64,000 bases of DNA, from assembly GCA_965219165.1 (NCBI GenBank), contig CBDCMW010000002.1:3410001-3474000 (forward strand). The letters are read 5' to 3'. This stretch comes from Aldehydirespirator sp965219165. Its GTDB lineage: Bacteria > Actinomycetota > Acidimicrobiia > Acidimicrobiales > Aldehydirespiratoraceae. Shown here piece after piece: positions 25,613-34,079 of the stretch. Positions within the stretch are counted from its first letter, which is position 1; each line of letters starts with the position of its first letter. The position numbers and the translations under genes were made by a program. The notes beneath the pieces are model-generated. The model was not told the origin of the DNA. It made no database searches and saw only the letters and a list, made by a program, of their open reading frames with translations.

Positions 25613-27010
25613 ATGAGACACAATCCCCCGCCGAGGCTGAGAGCACCGGTGGCATTGGCGCTGGCCTTCGCATTGCTCGCGGCGGCGTGCGGCGATGGTG
25701 AAGACAACTCCCAGCCACAGCAGGAGACACCCGTCGTCGACTCGGGCGAGTCTGCCGAGCCCGCCACCGAGCCCGCAGCCGAGCCCGATGCTGGTTCGCA
25801 GGACGAGTCCCCTGAAGACGTCGGCGCCGCAGAGACAGGAGATGACGCGGGCGCGGCACCGTCGGAGGAATCAGACACCGCCGAACAGGACGACACCACC
25901 GCCGAGGCCGCGCCGGCTGTGGCGGACGGAGAGCCGATCCGGGTCGGCAACGTGAGTTCGCTCACCGGCGCAGGGCTGTTCCCGGAGGCATCGGTCGCGG
26001 CCAAGGCCGTGTTCGACCGGGTCAATGGCAGCGGAGGGATCGACGGCAGGCCCATCGAACTCATCATCGAGGACGACGGGGGCACCCCCGAGGGGGCCGC
26101 AACCGCTGGCCGCAAGCTCGTGGAACAGGAAAACGTCGTAGCAATGGTGGGATCGGCGAGCATCCTTGAATGCGCGGTCAACTCGGGGTTCTACGCCGAG
26201 AAGGGTGTGTACTCGATCCAGGGCACGGGGGTGGACCCCCTGTGCTTCCTGTCCTCGAACATCTCACCCGTGAACACCGGGCCCTTCGCGGGGATCACCG
26301 TCTCGCTGTACTACGCGTCGGAGACCCTGGCCCTCGACAGCGTCTGCAACATCAACCTGTTCGTCATCCCGGACCTCGCGCCCGCCTTCGACGCGGCGGT
26401 GGCCCGCTGGGAGTCGATCACCGGCAAGTCCCTGGCGTTCCGGGTCAAGGCCGCCACACTGGAGGACGACCCCACGCCGTTGATGCTGCAGGCCCGAAAC
26501 GCTGGCTGCCAGGCCGTAGTCATCGACGGCGTCGAGCCCCACGCCCTAGCAGTCGGGCGGGCCATAGACGCCCAGGATCTGGGCGACATCGTCTGGATCG
26601 GTCTCACGTCGTATTACACGGACGCCATCGCCTCGCAGCTGGGCAGCGCCGGCAATGGGCTCAGGGCCAACTCGGAGTTCGAGCCCTACGGCTCGGATGC
26701 TTCTGCACTCGACGACTGGAAGGCTCTGATGACCAGCGCCGGCATACCGCTCACGTCGTTCGCTCAAGGCGGTTATCTGGCCGCCACGATCTTCGTAGAA
26801 GCGCTCCGCGGGATCGACGGCGAGATCACCCGCGAGTCCGTGGCCGAGGCCATGCTCAACCTGGAGCCCTACCAGACTCCCCTACTCGGAACGCCCTACA
26901 CCTTCGGCCCGGGCGATGCCCACGCGCCCAACCAGGCCTCGAAGTTCGTTGAACTGCGCGATGGCCAGTGGGTGACCGCAGCCGACGACTGGGTGATCCT
27001 TCCTGGTTGA
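25613..27010 (+). CDS. Substrate-binding lipoprotein of a branched-chain-amino-acid-type ABC importer
   Basis: 465 aa. A signal peptide ends in a lipobox with Cys26 (LLAAACGDG). An acidic, low-complexity tether of about 80 residues follows, then a type-1 periplasmic-binding fold (IRVGNVSSLTGAG, VNGSGGIDGRPIEL, VVAMVGSASILECAV). ATG 25,613 follows aggagg. It is followed by two permease and two ATPase modules and belongs to the same unit as the aldoxime genes upstream (47 bp gap). The ligand is unknown; an oxime, nitrile or aryl acid is the contextual guess. Confidence 0.88.
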   Translation: MRHNPPPRLRAPVALALAFALLAAACGDGEDNSQPQQETPVVDSGESAEPATEPAAEPDAGSQDESPEDVGAAETGDDAGAAPSEESDTAEQDDTTAEAAPAVADGEPIRVGNVSSLTGAGLFPEASVAAKAVFDRVNGSGGIDGRPIELIIEDDGGTPEGAATAGRKLVEQENVVAMVGSASILECAVNSGFYAEKGVYSIQGTGVDPLCFLSSNISPVNTGPFAGITVSLYYASETLALDSVCNINLFVIPDLAPAFDAAVARWESITGKSLAFRVKAATLEDDPTPLMLQARNAGCQAVVIDGVEPHALAVGRAIDAQDLGDIVWIGLTSYYTDAIASQLGSAGNGLRANSEFEPYGSDASALDDWKALMTSAGIPLTSFAQGGYLAATIFVEALRGIDGEITRESVAEAMLNLEPYQTPLLGTPYTFGPGDAHAPNQASKFVELRDGQWVTAADDWVILPG

Positions 27011-27025
27011 GCCGTAGAGCGGACG

Positions 27026-27883
27026 ATGCTCACCCTCGTTGTCGCCGGACTCGCCGCGGGCGGTGCCTACGCGATCTTCGGGGTGAGCATCGTCGTGCTG
27101 CACCGGATGGCCGGCGTGGTGAACTTCAGCCAGGCGGTGGTCGGTGCCTTCGGCGCCTACGTGGCCGCGATCGGCGTTGAGCGAGGCTGGGATCTGCTCT
27201 GGGCGGCCGCTGCCGGGATCACGGTGTCGTCGGCTCTGTCGACTGCCATCGGGCTGCTGTTCGCCCGGCTGTTCAGCGAGGCCGGCACCGCCGTCCGCAC
27301 CGCCGCGATGATCGCCACTACGGTGGGGCTGTTCGCCGCCGGGTTCCGCTTCTTCGGCGACACTCCCCGAGCCGTCCCCGTGGTCCTGCCGGGGACATCT
27401 GTATCGATCGGCGGCGTCATGGTCACGGCAGGAACGGTGATCGTGCTGTTGATCGCCCTGACAACGGTGCTGGGGATGGGCTGGGTTCTCAGCTCCACGA
27501 GGGTGGGCGCGCAGGTGCGGGCCATCTCGGAGCGGCCCGTCGTGGCCGAACTGCTCGGAGTTCCGCTATTCGCCCGGACCGCTCTCGTCTGGGGGTTCAC
27601 CGGGTTCGTGTCGGCCGCCGGAATGCTGGTGGTTGCGTCCAACCTTCCCGGCAGCTTCTCCAGTCTCGGCTTCCTCGTCTTCCCGGCGATGGCGGCTGCG
27701 CTGGTCGGAGCCTTCCGCAGCCTGACCCTGGCGTTCGTCGGAGGCATCGGAGTCGGGGTGGTGGAGTCGGTGTCGTCGTACCGCGAGGCGTGGTCGGAAT
27801 ACCGCGGCGCGGTTCCGTTCCTGATCGCGGCGGCCGTGCTGCTGTGGACCCAGCGCCACGAGGTGTGGGATGCGGCGCGGTGA
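27026..27883 (+). CDS. ABC importer permease, LivH-type
   Basis: 285 aa with about eight hydrophobic helices; the N-terminus LVVAGLAAGGAYAIFGVSIV and VVNFSQAVVGAFGAYVA are typical of LivH permeases. ATG 27,026 lies 16 bp after the binding-protein stop. The 3' end overlaps the next permease gene by 14 bp. Confidence 0.87.
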   Translation: MLTLVVAGLAAGGAYAIFGVSIVVLHRMAGVVNFSQAVVGAFGAYVAAIGVERGWDLLWAAAAGITVSSALSTAIGLLFARLFSEAGTAVRTAAMIATTVGLFAAGFRFFGDTPRAVPVVLPGTSVSIGGVMVTAGTVIVLLIALTTVLGMGWVLSSTRVGAQVRAISERPVVAELLGVPLFARTALVWGFTGFVSAAGMLVVASNLPGSFSSLGFLVFPAMAAALVGAFRSLTLAFVGGIGVGVVESVSSYREAWSEYRGAVPFLIAAAVLLWTQRHEVWDAAR

Positions 27884-29570
27884 CCTCGTCGCCGGCGCGG
27901 TGTACCTGGGGGCCGCGGCGATCGTCTCGCAGCTGGCCGGTCCGTTCTGGCTCTTCCTGCTGACCGGCGCTGCCATTACCGCGGTAGTCGCGGTCAGCGT
28001 GGGCGTGATCTACGACAACGCCGGACTGCTCTCGCTATGCCAGATGACTTTCGCCGGGCTCGGCGCCTGGACCGTCGGCTGGCTCAACCTCAAGACGGAT
28101 CTCCCCTACCTGGCGATGCTCCCGTTCGCGGCCGCGCTGCCCTTCGCCGCCGGTGTGGTGATCGGCATTCCCGCTCTCAGGCTCAGGGGACAGAACCTCG
28201 CAGTGTTCACGCTCGTCTTCAGCGCGGCCATGGCCAGGGTGGTGTTCGCCGACGGCTTTCCTGGACTCATCGAGGGCAACCGGGTGCACCCGCCCGGCTT
28301 CGCCGACAGCGACGCGGGTTTCTTCCTGTTCTGCACGGTGGTTCTCGGCTTGATCGGAGTTGCGGTCACTGCGCTGCGGCGAACCCGAACCGGCCGATGG
28401 TGGTTCTCGGTGCGCCACAGCGAGAGGGCGACCGCGGCGATGGGCCGCAGCGTGGTCGTCACCAAGCTCTCCGCTTTCGCGGTCAGCGCGGCCATCGCGG
28501 GAGTCGGAGGAGCGCTGCTGCTTGCCCTCAACGGGATCGTGAGCGGGGCCAGCTTCCAGCCCATCGAGTCGATGACCATCCTCACGTCGGCTCTCATGTT
28601 CGGCGCCGGACACTTCGAGGGCGCGGTGCTCGCCGGACTGTTCGGCCAGCTCATCCCCAACTTCCTGAGCGATGTCGGGCTGCCGCGGGACCTAGCGCCG
28701 ATGATCTTCGCGGTAGGAGGGGTCGTCGCGCTGAGCCGCGGCGAGGGCGGACTGTCGGCTGCGCTGCGGGCCGCCCGGCGCAAGCTCCGCCCGCTGCTCG
28801 GGGCTCGTAGTGCCAAAACCGCCATTGAAGGTGCTCGGTCCCTACCGCCTGGACACGACCGTCAAACGACCGGCACGACCGTGCTCGACATCCAAACAGT
28901 GTCGGTTTCCTATGGCGCAGTCAACGCCCTCAACAACGTCAGCCTGTCCATTCCAGAGGGAGGGTTCTTCGGGCTGATCGGTCCGAACGGCGCGGGCAAG
29001 TCGACGCTGGTGGACGCACTGAGCGGGTTCGTAGCCCACCACACGGGATGCGTCCTACTCGGCGGAGAGGACATCACGGCTCTGGCTCCTCGCAAGCGCG
29101 CCCTGCGAGGCTTGAGGCGGACCTTCCAACAGGGCCACACGCCTCGTGACCTGAGCGTCGGCGGCTACCTCGAGTTGGCATCGGCCGACTCGCAAACGCC
29201 AGTGGTCGAGGCTCTCGGCTGGTTCTCCCTGCCCCCGGCCCCTACTCCCATAGCGAGCCTCGACGTGGGATCCCGCCGGATCCTGGAGGTTTGCGGCGCT
29301 CTCATATCACACCCGAAGATCGCCCTGCTCGACGAGCCGACGGCGGGTCTGGCCGGACCGGAGCGGGAGAAGTTCGTCGATGCCCTGGCCGCGGTCACAA
29401 CACGCCTGGGGGTGGCTGTCCTGCTGATCGAGCACGACATCGACGCGGTCGCCGCGTTGTGCGATTCGGTGGCGGTGCTCGACTTCGGCCAGGTCATCGC
29501 AACCGGCTCACCCCGAGAGGTGCTCAAGGATCCCCACGTCGTAGCCGCCTATCTGGGGTCGTCGACATGA
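27870..29570 (+). CDS. Fused LivM-type permease and LivG-type ATPase
   Basis: 566 aa. Residues 1 to about 300 are a LivM permease (DNAGLLSLCQMTFAGLGAW; IPALRLRGQNLAVFTL). After a linker, residues about 335-566 are an ABC ATPase with Walker A GPNGAGKST at 371, Q-loop RRTFQQGHTP, Walker B IALLDEPTAGL and H-loop LIEHDIDAV. The signature motif is weak (LDVGSRRILEV where LSxGQ is usual). In most Liv systems these are separate proteins. The stop overlaps the LivF-type start (ATGA). Confidence 0.88.
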   Translation: MRRGDLVAGAVYLGAAAIVSQLAGPFWLFLLTGAAITAVVAVSVGVIYDNAGLLSLCQMTFAGLGAWTVGWLNLKTDLPYLAMLPFAAALPFAAGVVIGIPALRLRGQNLAVFTLVFSAAMARVVFADGFPGLIEGNRVHPPGFADSDAGFFLFCTVVLGLIGVAVTALRRTRTGRWWFSVRHSERATAAMGRSVVVTKLSAFAVSAAIAGVGGALLLALNGIVSGASFQPIESMTILTSALMFGAGHFEGAVLAGLFGQLIPNFLSDVGLPRDLAPMIFAVGGVVALSRGEGGLSAALRAARRKLRPLLGARSAKTAIEGARSLPPGHDRQTTGTTVLDIQTVSVSYGAVNALNNVSLSIPEGGFFGLIGPNGAGKSTLVDALSGFVAHHTGCVLLGGEDITALAPRKRALRGLRRTFQQGHTPRDLSVGGYLELASADSQTPVVEALGWFSLPPAPTPIASLDVGSRRILEVCGALISHPKIALLDEPTAGLAGPEREKFVDALAAVTTRLGVAVLLIEHDIDAVAALCDSVAVLDFGQVIATGSPREVLKDPHVVAAYLGSST

Positions 29571-30370
29571 CTGCGCCATCTCGGCCCGAGAGCATGCAAT
29601 CGGAAGGCGTGCGCGACGAGGGACTGCGAGTCGAAGGGCCGATTGGCGAGGGACTGCGAGTCGAGGGACTGCGAGTCGAGGGACTGCGAGTCGAGGGACT
29701 GCGAGTCGACCGGCTCGGGCAGCCGGTCGTGCGGGGCGTGGACCTGTCGGTGGCGCCCGGCCAGGTGACTGTGATGCTGGGGGCCAACGGTGCAGGCAAG
29801 TCGACCCTGCTCGACGGCATCAGCGGGGTCCTGCCTGTGGCGGCCGGACGGATTCTGCTCGACGGTGCCGACATCACCCGGTCGTCCCGGCAGCGCCGGG
29901 TGAGGGCAGGGCTTGCGTACGTCCAGCAGGGACGGACCGTCTTCCCGAGCCTGACTGTCGAGGAGAACTTCCTGGTCACAGCCGGCCGGGCCCACCTGGA
30001 TGTCGCCTTCGACCTCTTCCCCGAGCTACGGGCCCGGGCGTCGGTCGCGGCCGAGCTTCTATCGGGGGGCGAACAGCAGATGGTCGTGCTCGGCCGGGCC
30101 ATGCTGCGGCGGCCCCGCGTGCTGATGATCGACGAACTGTCGCTCGGGCTGGCGCCCACGGTCATAGACCGGATGCTGCAGGCCGTGGAGCACTTGGCCG
30201 CCAGCGGGATCGGGCTGCTGCTAGTAGAGCAGTTCGTCGAGCGAGCCCTCACCGTCGGCGACAGTGCCGTCGTCATGGCCCGGGGAGAGGTCGCACTCCG
30301 AGGCACGGCATCGCAGATCCAGCGACAGCCAGGACAGCTCCGCGACGCCTACCTCGGGGATTGTAAGTGA
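29567..30370 (+). CDS. ABC importer ATPase, LivF-type, with a repeat-bearing N-terminal extension
   Basis: 267 aa. ABC core: Walker A GANGAGKST at residue 72, Q-loop VQQGRTVFPSLTVEEN, signature LLSGGEQQMVV, Walker B VLMIDELSLGLAP, H-loop LLVEQFV. The first about 50 residues carry in-frame copies of GLRVE (15-bp DNA repeats at 29,618-29,707) that are absent from normal LivF proteins. A later start would remove them, but ATG 29,567 overlaps the upstream stop. Its own stop overlaps the P450 GTG (GTGA). Confidence 0.88.
   Translation: MTAPSRPESMQSEGVRDEGLRVEGPIGEGLRVEGLRVEGLRVEGLRVDRLGQPVVRGVDLSVAPGQVTVMLGANGAGKSTLLDGISGVLPVAAGRILLDGADITRSSRQRRVRAGLAYVQQGRTVFPSLTVEENFLVTAGRAHLDVAFDLFPELRARASVAAELLSGGEQQMVVLGRAMLRRPRVLMIDELSLGLAPTVIDRMLQAVEHLAASGIGLLLVEQFVERALTVGDSAVVMARGEVALRGTASQIQRQPGQLRDAYLGDCK
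29618..29707 (+). repeat. 15-bp tandem repeat inside the LivF-type gene
   Basis: gagggactgcgagtc occurs at 29,618-29,632 and then four times head to tail at 29,648-29,707. Because 15 is a multiple of 3, every copy encodes EGLRV in frame. Such arrays change copy number easily by slippage. Confidence 0.85.
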
Positions 30371-31650
30371 GCGCCAACACCTACCACCAGGAGCGGGCCG
30401 AGGTCCCGCCTCCGCCTGCTGGTTGCCCCCTGCATCGAACCTGGAGCCCGCTGAACACCGACTACTTGGCCGATCCGTACCCGATCGCGGCGGCGCTGCG
30501 TGCCCAGCACCCCGTGTTCTACGCCCCGAGTCTCGGCTGTGTGGTGGTGACCGAGATGGCCGACATCGAAGCCGTGTTCGCAGACCACGAGACGTTCGCG
30601 TCGACGAACGTCCAGGATCCGGTGTTCCCGCTGTCGCCGGAGGCTCGGGAAGTCCTCTCGGCGGAGGACTTCGACCCAGTGGCGGTGATGTCCAACCGGC
30701 CCGAGCCGGACCACGGCCGAATCCGCCGTTACACCCGTCAAGGCTTCTCGAACCGGCGAATCAAGGCTCTGGAGCCCTACGTGCGCCGCCGGAGTCACGA
30801 GCTGATCGACAAGATGGCTGCAGGCGGCCCGCCCGCGGAGTTCGTGGCCTCGTTCGCGTTCCCGCTTCCGGGCGAGACCATCTTCCGCTTCATCGGCTTC
30901 CCCACCAGCGACGACGAGATCCTCAAGGCCTGGTGCGGCGACCGCAAGGCCTTCTCGTGGGGACGGCCCATCCCAGCCCAGCAGGTTGAGATCGCCGAGA
31001 ACATGCTGGCCTACTGGCGATACTGCCGCGACTTCACCGCTCACACGCGCCGCCACCGCGGCGACGACTTCGCATCCGAGCTGATCGACGCCCACGAGGC
31101 GGATCCGAACGATCTGAGCTACCGCGAGGTCGAGTCGATCATCTACGGCCTGTCTTTCGCGGGCCACGAAGCCGTTACCGCACTCATCTGCAACACCTTG
31201 CTGTGCCTGCTGCCGCGTCGCCACGCCTGGGCTGCCATCTGCGAAGACCACTCGCTGATTCCCAACGTCGTCGAGGAGGTACTCCGCTTCAACTCCAGCC
31301 AGATCGCATGGCGGCGAATCACCACCCGCGACACCGCCATTGCGGGAATCGACGTTCCGGCGGGAACAACGATCTTCCTGAACTTCGCCTCAGCCAACCG
31401 GCAAGGCGACATCTTCCACAACCCCGACAGCTTCGACATCGACCGCTCGAACGCCAACCAGCACATCTCCTTCGGCAAGGGCGTCCACTACTGCCTCGGA
31501 GCCAAGCTCGCCAGGTTCGAGGTGCAGATGGTCACCGAGATCCTCGCTCAGCGGCTGCCGTCGCTGCGCCTAGTTGAGGGCCAACCCCTCGACTACTTCC
31601 CCAACATCACCTTCCGCGGCCCCACGGAACTGCCGGTGACGTGGACTTAG
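30367..31650 (+). CDS. Cytochrome P450
   Basis: 427-aa soluble bacterial P450. I-helix FAGHEAVTA (Glu/Ala in place of the usual Asp/Thr neighbourhood), ExxR in EEVLRF, heme loop FGKGVHYCLGAKLA with the Cys ligand. The GTG start overlaps the ATPase stop, so it is the last gene of the aldoxime-transport unit. No ferredoxin or reductase is adjacent. Possible roles are ring hydroxylation of the aryl group or oxime/nitro chemistry; the sequence does not decide. Confidence 0.9.
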   Translation: MSANTYHQERAEVPPPPAGCPLHRTWSPLNTDYLADPYPIAAALRAQHPVFYAPSLGCVVVTEMADIEAVFADHETFASTNVQDPVFPLSPEAREVLSAEDFDPVAVMSNRPEPDHGRIRRYTRQGFSNRRIKALEPYVRRRSHELIDKMAAGGPPAEFVASFAFPLPGETIFRFIGFPTSDDEILKAWCGDRKAFSWGRPIPAQQVEIAENMLAYWRYCRDFTAHTRRHRGDDFASELIDAHEADPNDLSYREVESIIYGLSFAGHEAVTALICNTLLCLLPRRHAWAAICEDHSLIPNVVEEVLRFNSSQIAWRRITTRDTAIAGIDVPAGTTIFLNFASANRQGDIFHNPDSFDIDRSNANQHISFGKGVHYCLGAKLARFEVQMVTEILAQRLPSLRLVEGQPLDYFPNITFRGPTELPVTWT

Positions 31651-31747
31651 GTTGTCAACTCGCGGACTTCCCTAATCGACCTGGCCGCTCGGCTTGCATA
31701 CACTTGAACGAAAGCTTGGGCTTGGTTTCGTTTGTGGCTCACCCCGA

Positions 31748-31788
31748 AACTCGAAACGCTCGAGTTGCAGTTTCACAGTGTTTACTGT
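31748..31788 (+). promoter_or_regulatory. Two dyads upstream of the ATPase pair
   Basis: Dyad 1 is aactcg (31,748-31,753) with cgagtt (31,761-31,766). Dyad 2 is acagt-gttt-actgt (31,775-31,788), ending 11 bp before the GTG at 31,800, a position suited to an operator. The surrounding sequence is distinctly AT-richer than the flanks. Confidence 0.45.
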
Positions 31789-31799
31789 AAGTTATGTGA

Positions 31800-32921
31800 G
31801 TGCTCTTGCTAAGCCAGCGACCGCTGGGGACGTCGGACGCCGACCACCGCTTGTTCGTCGGCCGTGCCAGCGAGCTGGCCCGAGTGCGGCGAGCACTGGA
31901 ACTGCGCCTCAACGTCTACGTGCACGGCCCGCCGGGGATCGGCCGCACGACGTTCCTGCGCCAGCTCCAGCGGGACTCGTCCGAGGCTCACTACACCAGC
32001 CTTGGCCGATTCGACTCCATGCAGGCACGACTGGATGCTGTCCAAGGTGCCGTGACAGGCACATCCGTCGTGCAGCACCGAGGCGAGGGCCTGGGAATCA
32101 CCGTCGGGCGAACCCTCGCAGCAATGGGGGGCAATGTGATCCGCAGCGTTGAAGACCCTCTTCGCGACTTACGGGTCGCGGCGAGCGGCGCAACGGAACA
32201 GTCTCCGCACGTGATGCTCGTGGACGATCTCCCACGCGAGGACTGCCAACAGCTCTTCGGCCGATTGCGCGATGACATGTGGGAGATTCCCATCCTCTGG
32301 ATCGTCGCAGGGACTACGCCCCATCTGGACCCTCCAGCGGACTCGTTCTTCGAAGAGCAACTCAAACTGTCTCCATTCGACCGCGATGCATTCCAGCAAC
32401 TGGCGGTCCGACGAGCCGCTAGCAGCAAAGCGGATGAGCGCCGGACACTACTGAGGGCCGCCCAAGCGGTGGCCGCGTCCATCACCCCCTGCACGCCGCG
32501 CCGCGCAATCTCGGTGCTCCGGGACATGTATCTGACTGAGAGCATCACAGAGGCAACCAAACGAATCGCTGAACTGCAGGCATCCCGCGCGCGGCTCAGC
32601 CCGACGGCAGTCAAGGTTCTCGACGCCTTAGCAGCCCATGGGCCGACACACGCGGGGGACGAGACGCTGCTCGCCTCCCTCGGAGTCACGCGCAGTCGAG
32701 TCGTCCAGGTCCTTGGTGAGCTGGAGTCCAAGGGCCTCGTATCGGCGCAGCGGGTGGGCCGCCGCAAGCTGTACACAGCCAGCCGAGAACTGCCAATAGC
32801 GGCCAGCCCCGCCGAAACAACCGCCAGCGAGGACGATGCACACGAAACCTCCGGCCCTCTACGGAAACCGGCGAGTCAGAATGATCCAGCCGGTGAGGCT
32901 GATTCGGACGCCTTGCCGTGA
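31800..32921 (+). CDS. P-loop ATPase with C-terminal winged helix, first gene of an ATPase pair
   Basis: 373 aa. N-terminal AAA/STAND-like NTPase: RLFVGRASELARVRRAL is a typical lead-in, Walker A GPPGIGRTT is at about 43-51, Walker B VMLVDDLP near 140. The C-terminal region (about 262-325) resembles a winged helix (LSPTAVKVLDALAAHG; GVTRSRVVQVLGELESKGLV) as in Orc1/Cdc6-like or transposition ATPases. A disordered acidic tail follows. It starts at GTG 31,800 and overlaps the next gene by GTGA. Function unknown. Confidence 0.7.
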   Translation: MLLLSQRPLGTSDADHRLFVGRASELARVRRALELRLNVYVHGPPGIGRTTFLRQLQRDSSEAHYTSLGRFDSMQARLDAVQGAVTGTSVVQHRGEGLGITVGRTLAAMGGNVIRSVEDPLRDLRVAASGATEQSPHVMLVDDLPREDCQQLFGRLRDDMWEIPILWIVAGTTPHLDPPADSFFEEQLKLSPFDRDAFQQLAVRRAASSKADERRTLLRAAQAVAASITPCTPRRAISVLRDMYLTESITEATKRIAELQASRARLSPTAVKVLDALAAHGPTHAGDETLLASLGVTRSRVVQVLGELESKGLVSAQRVGRRKLYTASRELPIAASPAETTASEDDAHETSGPLRKPASQNDPAGEADSDALP

Positions 32922-33955
32922 GTCCAACCGTTCTGCAAGAACTGCGAGCTCGCTACGCCTTCGACCCCACACCGAGGTTCGAAGATCTCGGCGTCTACCA
33001 CATTCCATTCGACTCGATGCATGAGCAAGTGCGAGTGGAGCAGAGACTCAGCGACGGAGCCCAAAACGGCGAGAGGATGGCGCTGATCGCGGAGAGCGGC
33101 TGCGGAAAGTCGAGCGTGATCTCGCACGTGCTCGGTCCAATCGCTGATGGAGTCGCCCCACTACTAGTGCCTGTGCATGGGCTTGAGCGTGATGCTGTCA
33201 GAGCGCAACGCATTGCAGACGCGATCCTCTCCGAACTAGCTCGGCAAGCCGAATGGGCCGTTCGCTCTCCCGTGAGGACCGCAACCGTCATCGGCGACCG
33301 GCGGTCCGTCACTCGTCAAGACAGTCGTGCGCGCGAGGCTGGAGTTCGCTTCGTGCAGCTCAATGCGACGGTCGCGCATCAGATCACTGAACAGACGACG
33401 ACTTCCGAGGTCAACAGCCTCGCGGACAAGGTGGAAGTGATACACCAATGCCTTGAGCCGATCCACGCCGATGGCCTTATGCCGGTATTCGTCTTCGACG
33501 ACACGGACCGTTGGATCGGAGACTCCGAGGGCCAAATCGCCGCCGGCTTCTTCGGCAACGCCATCCGGTGGCTCACTGATCTGCCCGTGTCCGTAGTCGT
33601 AGCGACCCATCGTCGCTACCTGACGACACAGGACGATCAGGACGATGACGAATCGCTCCTGGCATTCCTCGACACGAGAGTCGATATTCCCCGCGTGCCA
33701 TCAGTCACCGAACTCGCTCGCATCTTGCAAAGGCGTGTCGACGTGCACATGCATAGTCCAGCGAGCGGAGCGCGTTCCGCCCAACTCACTGACGCAATGG
33801 ACGAGTCGGCGGTGGAGAAGCTCTTCGAGCTATACGAAGCTGGGTCTCACCTCCGACGAGTAATGCAGGTCGCTCACATCGCCGCGGTTGAAGCGGTGGA
33901 CAACGGCAGCGAAGCCGTAACGGACCATCACATCCGCGCCGCAGCGCATGCCTGA
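32918..33955 (+). CDS. P-loop ATPase, second gene of an ATPase pair
   Basis: 345 aa. Walker A AESGCGKSS at about 58-66, Walker B PVFVFDDTDRW near residue 190, then a sensor-like VSVVVATHRRYL. The pattern of a large insert before Walker B and a helical C-terminal lid is AAA-like. It has no nuclease, transmembrane or DNA-binding motif I can name. GTG 32,918 overlaps the stop of the first ATPase, so the two are co-translated. The pair sits alone between the P450 and quinone reductase genes. Confidence 0.7.
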   Translation: MSPTVLQELRARYAFDPTPRFEDLGVYHIPFDSMHEQVRVEQRLSDGAQNGERMALIAESGCGKSSVISHVLGPIADGVAPLLVPVHGLERDAVRAQRIADAILSELARQAEWAVRSPVRTATVIGDRRSVTRQDSRAREAGVRFVQLNATVAHQITEQTTTSEVNSLADKVEVIHQCLEPIHADGLMPVFVFDDTDRWIGDSEGQIAAGFFGNAIRWLTDLPVSVVVATHRRYLTTQDDQDDDESLLAFLDTRVDIPRVPSVTELARILQRRVDVHMHSPASGARSAQLTDAMDESAVEKLFELYEAGSHLRRVMQVAHIAAVEAVDNGSEAVTDHHIRAAAHA

Positions 33956-34079
33956 CCCGGATCAAGCTGAACGTCGGCACGTCGATCGGCCGGTCAACGC
34001 GCATGATGCGTCGGCGACACTCTGCGGCATCGATCTTGCCGCCTAACCTCGGTGATTGTTTGCGACAGGAGGGACGAAG

